Positions 8,092 through 14,364 of a stretch of DNA of 15,481 nucleotides are shown piece after piece. A program made the position numbers and the translations under genes. This DNA comes from Polyangia bacterium. Lineage in GTDB: Bacteria; Myxococcota_A; Polyangia; Polyangiales; Polyangiaceae. The notes under the pieces were generated by a model. That model was given only the letters and a program-made list of their open reading frames with translations, was not told where the DNA came from and made no database searches. The stretch spans positions 1 through 15,481 of the forward strand of contig JAUIKB010000025.1 of NCBI GenBank assembly GCA_030430975.1. Direction: 5' to 3'. Each line of letters begins with the position of its first letter. Position 1 is the stretch's first letter.

Positions 8092-8550
8092 GTGAGGATG
8101 CTGAAGGAAGCGAGCGGCGCGGTGCGTCAGATGATCGAGCGCCGCGATCGCTTCGGGCTCGCGCTACTCGGCTTGGCGGTGCTCGGCGTCGTGCACGCGC
8201 TAGCGTTGCCGTTGTCCGATACCGCTGCGGATCTGAACATGCGCCGCACCCACGGGCGCCTCTGGGGACCGGCATGGGCGGCGCTTCAGCTCGCGCCGGC
8301 GATGTACCACTTCGAAAACACGGCGTTGGTCTACCGCGGCGAATCGGACGAGGCGCCGCTTCAGGAGCGCGCAGTAAATCATCACGTTTCACGTGTCGTA
8401 TACGAGCGCGGCCACTGGCGCGGTCTGGACGGTGGTCGTGGGTGTTATCGCTACGTTCTGCGCAGCCGCTATCGCGGCACGTCGCTGACGACGGAATACC
8501 GCGCGTGTCGCTCGCCGGCGGGAGTTGTCGTGCGGAGACTCGATCGATGA
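8092..8550 (+). CDS. Single-pass membrane protein, function unknown
   Basis: A 152-residue protein from the GTG at 8092; an ATG at 8098 is an equally plausible start. A short basic cytoplasmic part is followed by one hydrophobic helix (about 21-41) and an extracytoplasmic domain with two cysteines (118 and 139) that could form a disulfide. No family is recognised. Its stop overlaps the start of the next gene (ATGA, 8547-8550), so the two are very likely translated together and may act together in the membrane. Confidence 0.72.
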   Translation: MRMLKEASGAVRQMIERRDRFGLALLGLAVLGVVHALALPLSDTAADLNMRRTHGRLWGPAWAALQLAPAMYHFENTALVYRGESDEAPLQERAVNHHVSRVVYERGHWRGLDGGRGCYRYVLRSRYRGTSLTTEYRACRSPAGVVVRRLDR

Positions 8551-9323
8551 AGCGGGGCGGCTGGCTGACGGCCGAGCGGTGGGCGCTTGGTGGGCTGCTG
8601 TTTGGCTGGCTGATGCCGTTGCGGTGGAAGCTCGCTACGTTCGCCGCGTACACATCAGAGTCGCTGGCGGATGATCGCTTTGCGCCCCTGCTGAGGCGTC
8701 CGGAAACGCTGTGGGGTGTGTGGTTGCCGACGGGGTTGTTGTTGAGCGTCGCGCTGCTGGTCGCCTCGCGTCGCCTCCGCCAGGTCGCCGCGTGGGTGAC
8801 GGTCTTGGCCAGTGGGATGCTGATGCTGCATGCGCGAACGTTCGCGTGGCAGGTGTTCGTGACGAGTTTCTGGAGTGCGTTGTGGCTTGGCTGGCTCGTG
8901 TCGCGCCCAGTGGCCGACTCTCGCTCAGGGGTCGCGGTGCGCGGTCGCCTGCTCGCCCAGGCGGTCATCGGTTTGGTGTTTTTGGGGGCGGCTACAGGCA
9001 AATGGACCGACGGATACTGGTCGGGGGCGGTGATGCACGACTTGATGTTCGTACAGCACCCGGCGCCGCAGTACGCCTACCTGCGCGGCCACCTGAGCGC
9101 TGAGCAGCTGCGCACGCTGGCGACGTGGTACAGCCGTGCCGTCGTCGCGACCGAGTCGTTGTTCGGCCTCGCGCCATTCATACCCGCGCGCATCGCCCTG
9201 CCCGGCCTCATAGTCGGGATGCTCGGCATGTGGCTCGCATCGGCGCCCGGTGTGATCGAAGTGTTAGCGCCTCTGATCGGCGTCGCCGCCGCAGCGCACC
9301 GCCTTCCCACCCATGACGAGTGA
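8547..9323 (+). CDS. Multi-pass membrane protein, possibly HTTM/DoxX-like
   Basis: A 258-residue protein with about seven or eight hydrophobic segments (roughly 12-30, 55-75, 79-96, 100-120, 135-152, 178-195, 200-220, 225-245). The stretch FLGAATGKWTDGYWSG (145-160) resembles the helix-loop motif seen in HTTM and DoxX-like proteins, where a K-x-x-D/G-x-x-W pattern follows a helix. This similarity is weak and the function is unknown. The frame is open far upstream (to 7815), but the ATG at 8547 overlaps the previous gene's TGA by four bases, which fixes the likely start. It converges on the selenoprotein gene with a gap of 74 bases. Confidence 0.75.
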   Translation: MKRGGWLTAERWALGGLLFGWLMPLRWKLATFAAYTSESLADDRFAPLLRRPETLWGVWLPTGLLLSVALLVASRRLRQVAAWVTVLASGMLMLHARTFAWQVFVTSFWSALWLGWLVSRPVADSRSGVAVRGRLLAQAVIGLVFLGAATGKWTDGYWSGAVMHDLMFVQHPAPQYAYLRGHLSAEQLRTLATWYSRAVVATESLFGLAPFIPARIALPGLIVGMLGMWLASAPGVIEVLAPLIGVAAAAHRLPTHDE

Positions 9324-9397
9324 ATTCGGGGACAGTTGAATTTCTTCAGAGCGCCTCGACCCGAACGGCCCGGGCGACGCCGCGCCGACGGTCGAAA

Positions 9398-11179
9398 TTA
9401 CCGCGCCAATAGTTCGTCGATCGTCTTCGCCATCGCGTCGGGCTCGTAACCGACGCTCTGGTAGCGAACGACTCCCCGTTGATCGACGATGACGTCGAGG
9501 GGAAACGGAGCGGACGCGCCCACTCGGTCGTATTGGCCGTACGTTCCCGCGGTATCGTCGACGACCGGGAAGCTCACGCCCGTATCGGTTGCCCAGCGCT
9601 CCAGTTCTTCATTGCTCACGGCGCCGAAGGATCGACCGAGCAGCCCCACGACGACCACCTCGTCATCGTAGCCTTGCTGGAATCTGGTCTCGAGGTCCGG
9701 AAACTCCAGACGGCAGAGCGGTCAGAAGTAGCCGAAGTAGCTCAGCACGACGACTTTGCCCTTGAGCGCGGATAGGGTGACCGTGTCGCCGGTGTTGGCG
9801 GAGTCGTAGCTGAAGTCAGGCGCGGGGTCCCCGACGAACACGCGATCGCTGCCGACGCGCAGCTCGAGCGAAGCGGTTGGTTCATCGGGGTCGTTAGTCG
9901 TGAACCGGAGCAGACCTGAGGTGGGCGTGTTCGAACCGGGATGCGTCAAGGTGATCGACTGCCGGGCTCCCGGAGCGATCGCGAAGGTTGTTGGCGTTGC
10001 GCTCCAGCCGGTTGGGGTGGCGGTGTCGTCAACCGTCAGCGAAGCGTTGCCCTCGTTGTGCAGGTCGATCTGCGTCGTGAAAGCGGCGCCGTCGTCGGGC
10101 ATGGCGACGCGCCTCACGCTCGGCGTGAATTCGGCGGCAGTTTTTCCCGAGCGAAACCGCAGCGCGTGAATGCCCGTCCACTCGCCGGCAAAGATCAAGT
10201 CATCGGATGCTGCAGCGCCCAGGTGTCGGGGGCTCGTATCGGCCTGGAATACTGCGTCGACCGCCAGCAGCTCGGGAACGTCTCCGCTGACTTTGTAGAC
10301 GCGAATGTCTCGCCAGTTCGCGACAGCCACGCGGTCGTCCGCCATCTTTGACAGCCTCAGCGCAGTGCCCCGCGTGGCGACCGGCTTCGTCGCCATCCCT
10401 GTGGTCAAGTCGACGATGCTAAGGCCTTTTGAGCCGAGCGCTACCAAAGCGCGGTCGGCCCCGATGTCGAGGATCGCTTGAATTCCCGTGCCAACGTCGA
10501 CGGTTTGCTGCTGGTTCAAGTCCGCATCCAGAACGATCAGTTGGCCGTCTGCGGTGCCCGCAGCGATGCCATCACCCACGGGCGCCACTCTGAGCACGTT
10601 GCCGAGCTGATCGAGGGTCGGGCCCGGCACGAAGTCGTCGCTTGCGATCGAGTACGTCACGACGCCGGCTTCGTGCGCGGCTACGAACACGCGGTCGCCA
10701 ACGATCGCTGCCTGATCGAGCGAGATGTCGGTTTCGTAACGCGCCAAGACGGTCGGTTTGCCAGGCGTGCTGACATCGAGGAGCGCCATGGTCGGAACCG
10801 GTTGAATGTCATCGAGAGGTGCGACCGCAACGACTCTGTCACCGCGCCGAGCAATATGGGAACAGCGTTCGTACTGAGCCTTGGACGAAACCGTGATCGA
10901 CGCGATTTCCCGCATGCCCGTTGGATCGTGCGCGTCGTGTACGCTCAAGCCGCGAACGCCTGTGCAGACGTAGACATAGTCGCCGACCACGACGAGGTCG
11001 GTGGGCTCGAAGAATGACGGAGACTGTGACCGCCCCAGGTGCGCCAACGCGTCGTCGGACCCCACCGGCCCGATCGGCGTTTCGGGGTCCGTCGTCTGGG
11101 TGCACCCGCCGAAGGCTATCGCTACGCTCGCCACCGCGCCGAGCGCAGTGACGCGCCTCCGTCTTGGGTCCGACCGCAT
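9398..11179 (-). CDS. Predicted selenoprotein: lipoprotein with propeller-like repeats, Ig-like domain and UxxC redoxin domain
   Basis: Reading the in-frame UGA at 9722-9724 as selenocysteine gives 593 residues. The signal peptide ends AFGGC (lipidated C26). Residues about 55-345 form repeated beta segments such as DLVVVGDYVYV and KGLSIVDL, resembling LVIVD-type propeller repeats. About 350-445 look like an Ig/ASH-type domain (IDLHNEGNASLTV, LRFTTNDPDEP). A redoxin/TlpA-like domain starts at VGDPAPDF (449-456) and continues GKVVVLSYFGYF, Sec486, PLCRLEFPDLE. Sec486-Pro-Leu-Cys489 therefore occupies the CxxC active site, with a cis-proline-like SAPFPLDVIVD later. The 107 codons after UGA contain no other stop, complete the fold, and end at TAA (9398-9400). 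Such domains reduce disulfides or peroxides outside the cytoplasm. A nonsense mutation or sequencing error is the alternative; the exact motif position and the hairpin downstream argue against it. Confidence 0.83.
9682..9711 (-). promoter_or_regulatory. Candidate bacterial SECIS stem-loop
   Basis: Numbered from the base after the UGA, nucleotides 11-16 (GUCUGG) pair with 35-40 (CCAGAU), ending in one G-U pair. A two-base bulge (AG, 17-18) follows. Then 19-22 (UUUC) pair with 31-34 (GAGA), closing an eight-base loop CGGACCUC with G at the second position. The loop starts 22 bases after UGA. Known bacterial SECIS elements have a loop about 16-37 bases from UGA, often with a bulge in the stem and a G in the first two loop bases, so geometry and loop sequence fit. 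This is a hand fold; alternative pairings exist. Confidence 0.6.
9722..9724 (-). other. UGA codon predicted to be decoded as selenocysteine (Sec486)
   Basis: The plus-strand bases tca give UGA on the coding strand, in frame with both the upstream 485 codons and the downstream 107 codons. Aligned by eye with the thioredoxin-fold pattern F/W-x-x-C-x-x-C-R, the codon falls exactly on the N-terminal, nucleophilic cysteine, and the second cysteine is retained at 489. UxxC redoxins are an established class of bacterial selenoproteins. Confidence 0.82.
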
Positions 11180-11364
11180 GGTGGATGTACGCGCAGCGCA
11201 CGCTGCTGGTTGCGGAGGGCGAGGCTCATGCCTATGCGCGCGGGTCTAACCGCTCAATATTAGCCGCGATTGGTGTGCTGAACTGGGGACGCGTCGACTG
11301 GTCTGGTCTACGCGTCCCGCCGGTTCGCTGACGTCCGGTGAACTGGTTTACGCGTCCCGTCAGT
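11180..11364. other. Intergenic region upstream of the selenoprotein gene
   Basis: This 185-base gap lies between the VOC-protein stop and the selenoprotein start. Its upper part holds the inverted and direct repeats listed separately. On the minus strand TAATAT (plus 11257-11262), about 77 bases before the ATG at 11179, is an AT-rich hexamer that could be a -10 element, but no convincing -35 sequence is spaced correctly. No open frame in it looks coding. Confidence 0.4.
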
Positions 11365-11367
11365 TCA
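11280..11367. repeat. Cluster of related inverted and direct repeats
   Basis: Two 24-base units, ctggtctacgcgtcccgccg... at 11303-11326 and ctggtttacgcgtcccgtca... at 11343-11366, differ at three positions. A third, inverted partial copy (gaactggggacgcgt) is at 11280-11294. Together they form a hairpin with a perfect 9-bp stem (11286-11294 with 11310-11318, 15-base loop). A second hairpin, TGAACTG/CAGTTCA (11339-11345 with 11361-11367), includes the VOC gene's stop codon. There is no T-tract, so a standard intrinsic terminator is not supported. The cluster may be a REP-like element or a processing/termination structure. Confidence 0.7.
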
Positions 11368-11727
11368 GGTCGCCTGTTGCAGGACCCAGCCGTTGCCGTC
11401 TGGGTCCGAAAGCGTCGCAAAGCGCCCCGGGGGCTCACCCTGCACTTCGGATATGGCGACGCCGGCGGCGGCGATTTCGGCGCGGCGCGCGTCGATGTCG
11501 TCGACCGTGAGCACCAAACCTTGTTGCGAGCCGGCGGGCATCTTGTCGAACCACGTTACCAGCGTGATCGACGGGCCGCCTCCGCGTGGCCGTAGCTCGA
11601 CCCAGCGGCGGTCACCCCCCATCGGATCGTCTCGCACGACCTTGAAGCCGAGCTTTTGGACGTAGAAATTCTTGGCTCCACCTTGGAACGAGACGGGGAT
11701 GCTGATGATCGCGATCTGGTCAGCCAT
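11365..11727 (-). CDS. VOC-superfamily (glyoxalase/bleomycin-resistance-like) protein
   Basis: A 120-residue single-module VOC protein. It has the paired beta-alpha-beta-beta-beta pattern: NFYVQKLGFKVV (20-31), RWVELRP, then the second half with LVLTVDDIDARRAEIAAAG and the C-terminal FATLSDPDGNGWVLQQ typical of the superfamily. Members include dioxygenases, isomerases and antibiotic-binding proteins; substrate and metal use cannot be inferred here. Its ATG overlaps the TAA of the DoxX-like gene by one base (TAATG at 11725-11729), so the two are probably translationally coupled. Confidence 0.9.
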   Translation of the reverse strand: MADQIAIISIPVSFQGGAKNFYVQKLGFKVVRDDPMGGDRRWVELRPRGGGPSITLVTWFDKMPAGSQQGLVLTVDDIDARRAEIAAAGVAISEVQGEPPGRFATLSDPDGNGWVLQQAT

Positions 11728-12110
11728 TACAGACTCTTAGCGGCAGAAAGACGCCGAGACTCCGGACGCAATAGGTACGAGGCGACCATCGCCCCAAGCA
11801 GGATTACGGGAGGAAGGATCTCCTTGGCGGAATCGCCGGAGTAGATGTGCGAACAGGCGGCGCCGGTCAGATCGAACACGATTCCCGCGTACGCCCATTC
11901 CTTAAGCAGCGGGCGTCGTGGAGCCAATATGGCGACGCCGCCGAGGAACTTCCAAATACCGATGATGCGCCCGAAGTACGCTGGATAGCCCAGATGCGTC
12001 AGCGCTTTGACGACCGGTTCCGGAAGCAACATGTCGCCAATGCCTCCGGCGATCATGGCGAACGCCACGAGCCCGGTGGTTACCCAATAGCCGATGACTT
12101 TGCCGTTCAT
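11727..12110 (-). CDS. DoxX-like membrane protein
   Basis: A 127-residue protein with four predicted transmembrane helices (about 8-28, 45-62, 70-90, 99-115). The pattern VKALTHLGYPAYFGRIIGIWKFLGG (quoted here in two parts: VKALTHLGYPAYF, then GRIIGIWKFLGG) matches the DoxX-like family, in which a G-Y-P helix loop is followed by a W-K-x-x-G helix. The cellular role is unclear; some relatives support oxidative-stress or respiratory functions. It is the first gene of a probable two-gene unit with the VOC protein. A 33-base gap separates it from the small Cys-rich lipoprotein upstream, so readthrough from the sodN unit is possible. Confidence 0.86.
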   Translation of the reverse strand: MNGKVIGYWVTTGLVAFAMIAGGIGDMLLPEPVVKALTHLGYPAYFGRIIGIWKFLGGVAILAPRRPLLKEWAYAGIVFDLTGAACSHIYSGDSAKEILPPVILLGAMVASYLLRPESRRLSAAKSL

Positions 12111-12143
12111 GATCCCGCAACTCTAACACGAGCATGGGCGTCG

Positions 12144-12398
12144 CTACGGCGGCGTGCAGCCCTTGGCCTTCATGATCAGTTCGAGGCGCCGTCGCTCCGA
12201 GGACGACAGACGAGCCTCGTTGGCGCACATGTTGAGAAGGCCGCAGCTGGGGACGGCGCGTTCCGGATAGCCTTTGATAGCGCCGCGACAACAGGTGAAG
12301 CCTGTCTGACCGTCCCATTCGCGAGCGCTGCATTCTCGGCGACAGCCAGCGCACGCGAGCAACACGACCATCCCCAACACGAACGCAGCGAGGCGCAT
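12144..12398 (-). CDS. Small cysteine-rich lipoprotein downstream of sodX
   Basis: An 84-residue protein. The signal peptide MRLAAFVLGMVVLLACAGC gives a probable lipobox with C19. The mature part has six further cysteines (23, 36, 37, 52, 58, 81), enough for three disulfides or a metal site, and ends in a charged helix-like segment before GCTPP. No family is recognised. The same frame is open upstream to 12710 but there it is out of phase with sodX, so the ATG at 12398 is preferred. It starts five bases after the sodX stop and thus belongs to the same transcription unit. Confidence 0.7.
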   Translation of the reverse strand: MRLAAFVLGMVVLLACAGCRRECSAREWDGQTGFTCCRGAIKGYPERAVPSCGLLNMCANEARLSSSERRRLELIMKAKGCTPP

Positions 12399-12403
12399 CG
12401 ACG

Positions 12404-12718
12404 TTATGCGATCCGGCTCGTCACCTGTCCGAGAATTCGGCTCGGACTGAGCGGGCCGAACAGCTCGCTGTCTTCGCCGAGCGCAGGATTGTCGCTGACG
12501 AGCCACACTCCCTCTGCGTCGGCGCGCGCCACGCGCTTTACTATGGTCAGATCGTCGTGCCACGGATGGAGCGCCAACACGATCGATCCGGCCACAGGTA
12601 ACGTTCGTCGCTTTCCCGCCGGCTTGACCAGCAGGTGGTCGCCCTCGCAGATGGTCGGCTCCATACTGCGTCCGGTGGCGCGGAAGCGGCGGCGCCGACG
12701 CAGGCACCACCTCACCAC
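12404..12718 (-). CDS. sodX: Nickel-type superoxide dismutase maturation protease (S26 family)
   Basis: A 104-residue S26-type peptidase. The nucleophile lies in GRSMEPTICEGDHLLV (Ser18), the general-base lysine in IVKRVARA (Lys61), and the C-terminal WLVSDNPALGEDSELFGPL matches the family's D-N-P-x-x-x-x-D-S-x-x-F-G pattern. There is no clear transmembrane anchor. Homologues adjacent to sodN remove the propeptide so that the new N-terminal histidine can bind nickel. The gene lies 61 bases downstream of sodN, which supports the assignment. I used the GTG at 12718. The frame is open further upstream and reads protein-like, so a longer product with an unusual start is possible. Confidence 0.87.
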   Translation of the reverse strand: MVRWCLRRRRRFRATGRSMEPTICEGDHLLVKPAGKRRTLPVAGSIVLALHPWHDDLTIVKRVARADAEGVWLVSDNPALGEDSELFGPLSPSRILGQVTSRIA

Positions 12719-12779
12719 GTCGCGCGCGCTCGCTCGCCGTAGCGACGAGCGCTTGTCCGAGTTGAAGCTTACGATCGGC

Positions 12780-13256
12780 TCAACCGCCGGCCAGAACCCA
12801 GGCGACGTCGCGGTTCTTGGTCTTCCAGAAGATCTCGTGAATCTCCTTGATGGCGGCCATTAGCTCGTCAGCGTGCTGCTCGCTGACCTCGACTTTGCAC
12901 GCCGAGCAAAGCTTGGCTGCTTTCCAGAACTTGTCGTGCAGGTCCGGGTAGTCGGCGAGGTGCGGCGGCTTGAAGTAGTCGGTCCACAGGATCAGTAGCT
13001 GGTCTTTCGCGACCTGCGCCTCTTCTTCTTTGATCGAGATGTAGCGCGCTAGCGTGTTGTGGTAGGCGGCTACGGCCTTTTTGTCGCTGGCATCGGGGAC
13101 CTCCAGTGCGACGATCTTTTTCGTCATGGATCGGACCGCCTCGGCGGCGATGCGAGCAGACGCTGGATCGTAGATGCCGCACGGGCCATCACAATGAGCC
13201 GATGCGCTAGGGGCCTTAGAAACGGAATCGATGCGGTCAAAAAGCGACTTGAGCAT
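12780..13256 (-). CDS. sodN: Nickel superoxide dismutase precursor
   Basis: A 158-residue precursor of the nickel-dependent superoxide dismutase, which converts superoxide to oxygen and hydrogen peroxide. A 20-residue propeptide ending PSASA precedes the nickel hook HCDGPCGIYDPASAR (21-35). After processing, His21 becomes His1, with Cys22 and Cys26 as the thiolate ligands and Tyr29 near the active site. The helical-bundle signatures LWTDYFKPPHL and EIFWKTKNRDVAW are present. Compared with Streptomyces HCDLPCGVY, the fourth mature residue is Gly instead of Leu. The ATG at 13256 has a GGAG ribosome site about nine bases upstream (13266-13269). The processing peptidase gene follows directly. Two hairpins sit in the leader. 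Confidence 0.97.
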   Translation of the reverse strand: MLKSLFDRIDSVSKAPSASAHCDGPCGIYDPASARIAAEAVRSMTKKIVALEVPDASDKKAVAAYHNTLARYISIKEEEAQVAKDQLLILWTDYFKPPHLADYPDLHDKFWKAAKLCSACKVEVSEQHADELMAAIKEIHEIFWKTKNRDVAWVLAGG

Positions 13257-13279
13257 ATTGGTTTTCTCCGGAAGTCTGA

Positions 13280-13317
13280 CTCATCTTCTCGATGAGGGCC
13301 GTCAGTCAGCGACGGCC
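13280..13317 (-). promoter_or_regulatory. Two tandem hairpins in the sodN leader
   Basis: Two perfect inverted repeats lie back to back: CTCATC/GATGAG around TTCTC (13280-13296) and GGCCGTC/GACGGCC around a seven-base spacer (13297-13317). They end about 23 bases before the sodN start, just before its ribosome-binding site. There is no U-tract, so an intrinsic terminator is unlikely. They could act as an operator, an RNA stability element or a translational control structure. In Streptomyces sodN-type genes are nickel-regulated through Nur, but I see no clear Nur consensus here. Confidence 0.55.
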
Positions 13318-13399
13318 TGGGCGATGGAGCCTACAGCAAGGTTTCCACTGAGGCGAGTTGGACAAGGGCGCTACGATCGACTGTATTCGTGTCACTGGA

Positions 13400-13951
13400 T
13401 CACCAAGCCTCGCTGCCCGGCACACCCTTGATGGGGCCGACGATCTCGTCCGTAACCCAGCCGCCGTAGAAGCCGCCGGGTTGCGGGCGGACCCGCTCCT
13501 CGGCGATGTAGCAAGCTAGCCGATCCGGATAGAAGCAGAGGTAGCCGGCAATGCTTTGAAACTCGGCGAACGGCTGTTCGTAGCTCCAGCCGACCTGTTC
13601 CAGGACTCGACCTCCAGCGCGGACGGACCAGTAGGTGGCTCTGCCCTTCCACTCGCACATGGACCCGCCGGGTGCTTCGATGAGCAGTTGTTGCTTCACG
13701 TCGCTGGGCGGGATGTAAACGGTGGGCGCCCCCGCGGTTTCCAGGACGCGCACCGCGTGGGTCGAATCGGCAATGGTGACGTCGCCAGCTTGCACGAGAA
13801 CCCGACGCCGGTCGCGTACCAGTCGCGGTGGGCGTGGGTAGTCCCACACGGACTCTTGACCAGGTCCCGGGCGGTCCGCGAAGTCCGGCCGCACCTTGCC
13901 CGTGTATTTCCAGCCGCTACGGCCGCGTTCGGCCCACCCCGGTATTTTCAC
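13400..13951 (-). CDS. DUF427 domain-containing protein
   Basis: A 183-residue protein. The DUF427-like core spans about 40-150: RPPRLVRDRRRVLV, then VTIADSTHAVRVLET, VYIPPSDV, MCEWKGRATYWSV and AGYLCFYPDRLACYI, all in the order expected for the family. The function of DUF427 proteins is not established. A longer C-terminal segment (151-183) is rich in Gly and Pro. The start is a GTG at 13951 without a strong ribosome site. It is on the same strand as the MmcQ/YjbR gene, 47 bases downstream of it. Confidence 0.88.
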   Translation of the reverse strand: MKIPGWAERGRSGWKYTGKVRPDFADRPGPGQESVWDYPRPPRLVRDRRRVLVQAGDVTIADSTHAVRVLETAGAPTVYIPPSDVKQQLLIEAPGGSMCEWKGRATYWSVRAGGRVLEQVGWSYEQPFAEFQSIAGYLCFYPDRLACYIAEERVRPQPGGFYGGWVTDEIVGPIKGVPGSEAW

Positions 13952-13998
13952 AGTGAGTCGATGAAGCCGCCAGTCGGTTGGTCAAGTACCCGCGTAGG

Positions 13999-14364
13999 CT
14001 AGCCGTCGCCGTCGAGCAGTTTGATCGCGCGTTTGGGCGCAACCAGGCGGTAGCCGGTTTCGACGACCTCGGCGACGAGGTCCCAGTCGATGTCGATGTC
14101 GACGCGCACGCCCACCCAGCCGCTAACGCCAACGTAGGGCGGTACGAAGAACACGCTTGGGTCTGACTCGACCAAATCGGCCTGGGCATCGATCGTCGAC
14201 TTGACCCAAATCGTCTTACCGTCGCTGTAGTGGTTATCGTGAAAGCTGACGAACGTTTTCTTCCCACCCCAGAATGTAGGAGCGCCGTGCGAGAGCTTCT
14301 CACTCGTTTCGGGCAGTCGAGCGATCTGCCCACGCAGCTTCTTGAAAGGATCCCGCGACTTCAC
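13999..14364 (-). CDS. MmcQ/YjbR-family protein
   Basis: A 121-residue protein from the GTG at 14364. It shows the MmcQ/YjbR pattern: an N-terminal helix (FKKLRGQIARLPETSEKLSH), GAPTFWGGKKTFVSFH, a basic strand TIWVKS, then VFFVPPYVGVSGWVGVRVD and a C-terminal VVETGYRLVAPKRAIKLL. The fold is related to CyaY-like and DNA-binding proteins, but the biological role is unknown. An ATG at 14403 would overlap the upstream gene by 43 bases. The GTG at 14364 overlaps its TGA by four bases (GTGA), the usual coupling arrangement, so I chose that start. Confidence 0.87.
   Translation of the reverse strand: MKSRDPFKKLRGQIARLPETSEKLSHGAPTFWGGKKTFVSFHDNHYSDGKTIWVKSTIDAQADLVESDPSVFFVPPYVGVSGWVGVRVDIDIDWDLVAEVVETGYRLVAPKRAIKLLDGDG

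Noticed and set aside
9324..9397. Intrinsic terminator between the convergent genes
   Set aside because: Only a 6-bp inverted repeat (tcgacc/ggtcga) with a long spacer and no T-tract; not enough support.
9398..9658. Separate 86-residue gene starting at a GTG
   Set aside because: It begins in the middle of a redoxin domain, with no export signal or plausible start context, and is in frame with the upstream gene through the UGA.
10478..11017. Long plus-strand open frame of 179 codons
   Set aside because: It is antisense to the selenoprotein gene and shows no domain, signal or ribosome site; a codon-bias shadow.
11847..12863. Plus-strand frame of 338 codons
   Set aside because: It runs antisense through doxX-like, small lipoprotein, sodX and the end of sodN; all four have clear features on the minus strand.
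13392..13847. Minus-strand frame of 151 codons overlapping the DUF427 gene
   Set aside because: Arg/His/Ser-rich frame-shifted shadow of the DUF427 protein, which has recognisable motifs in the other frame.
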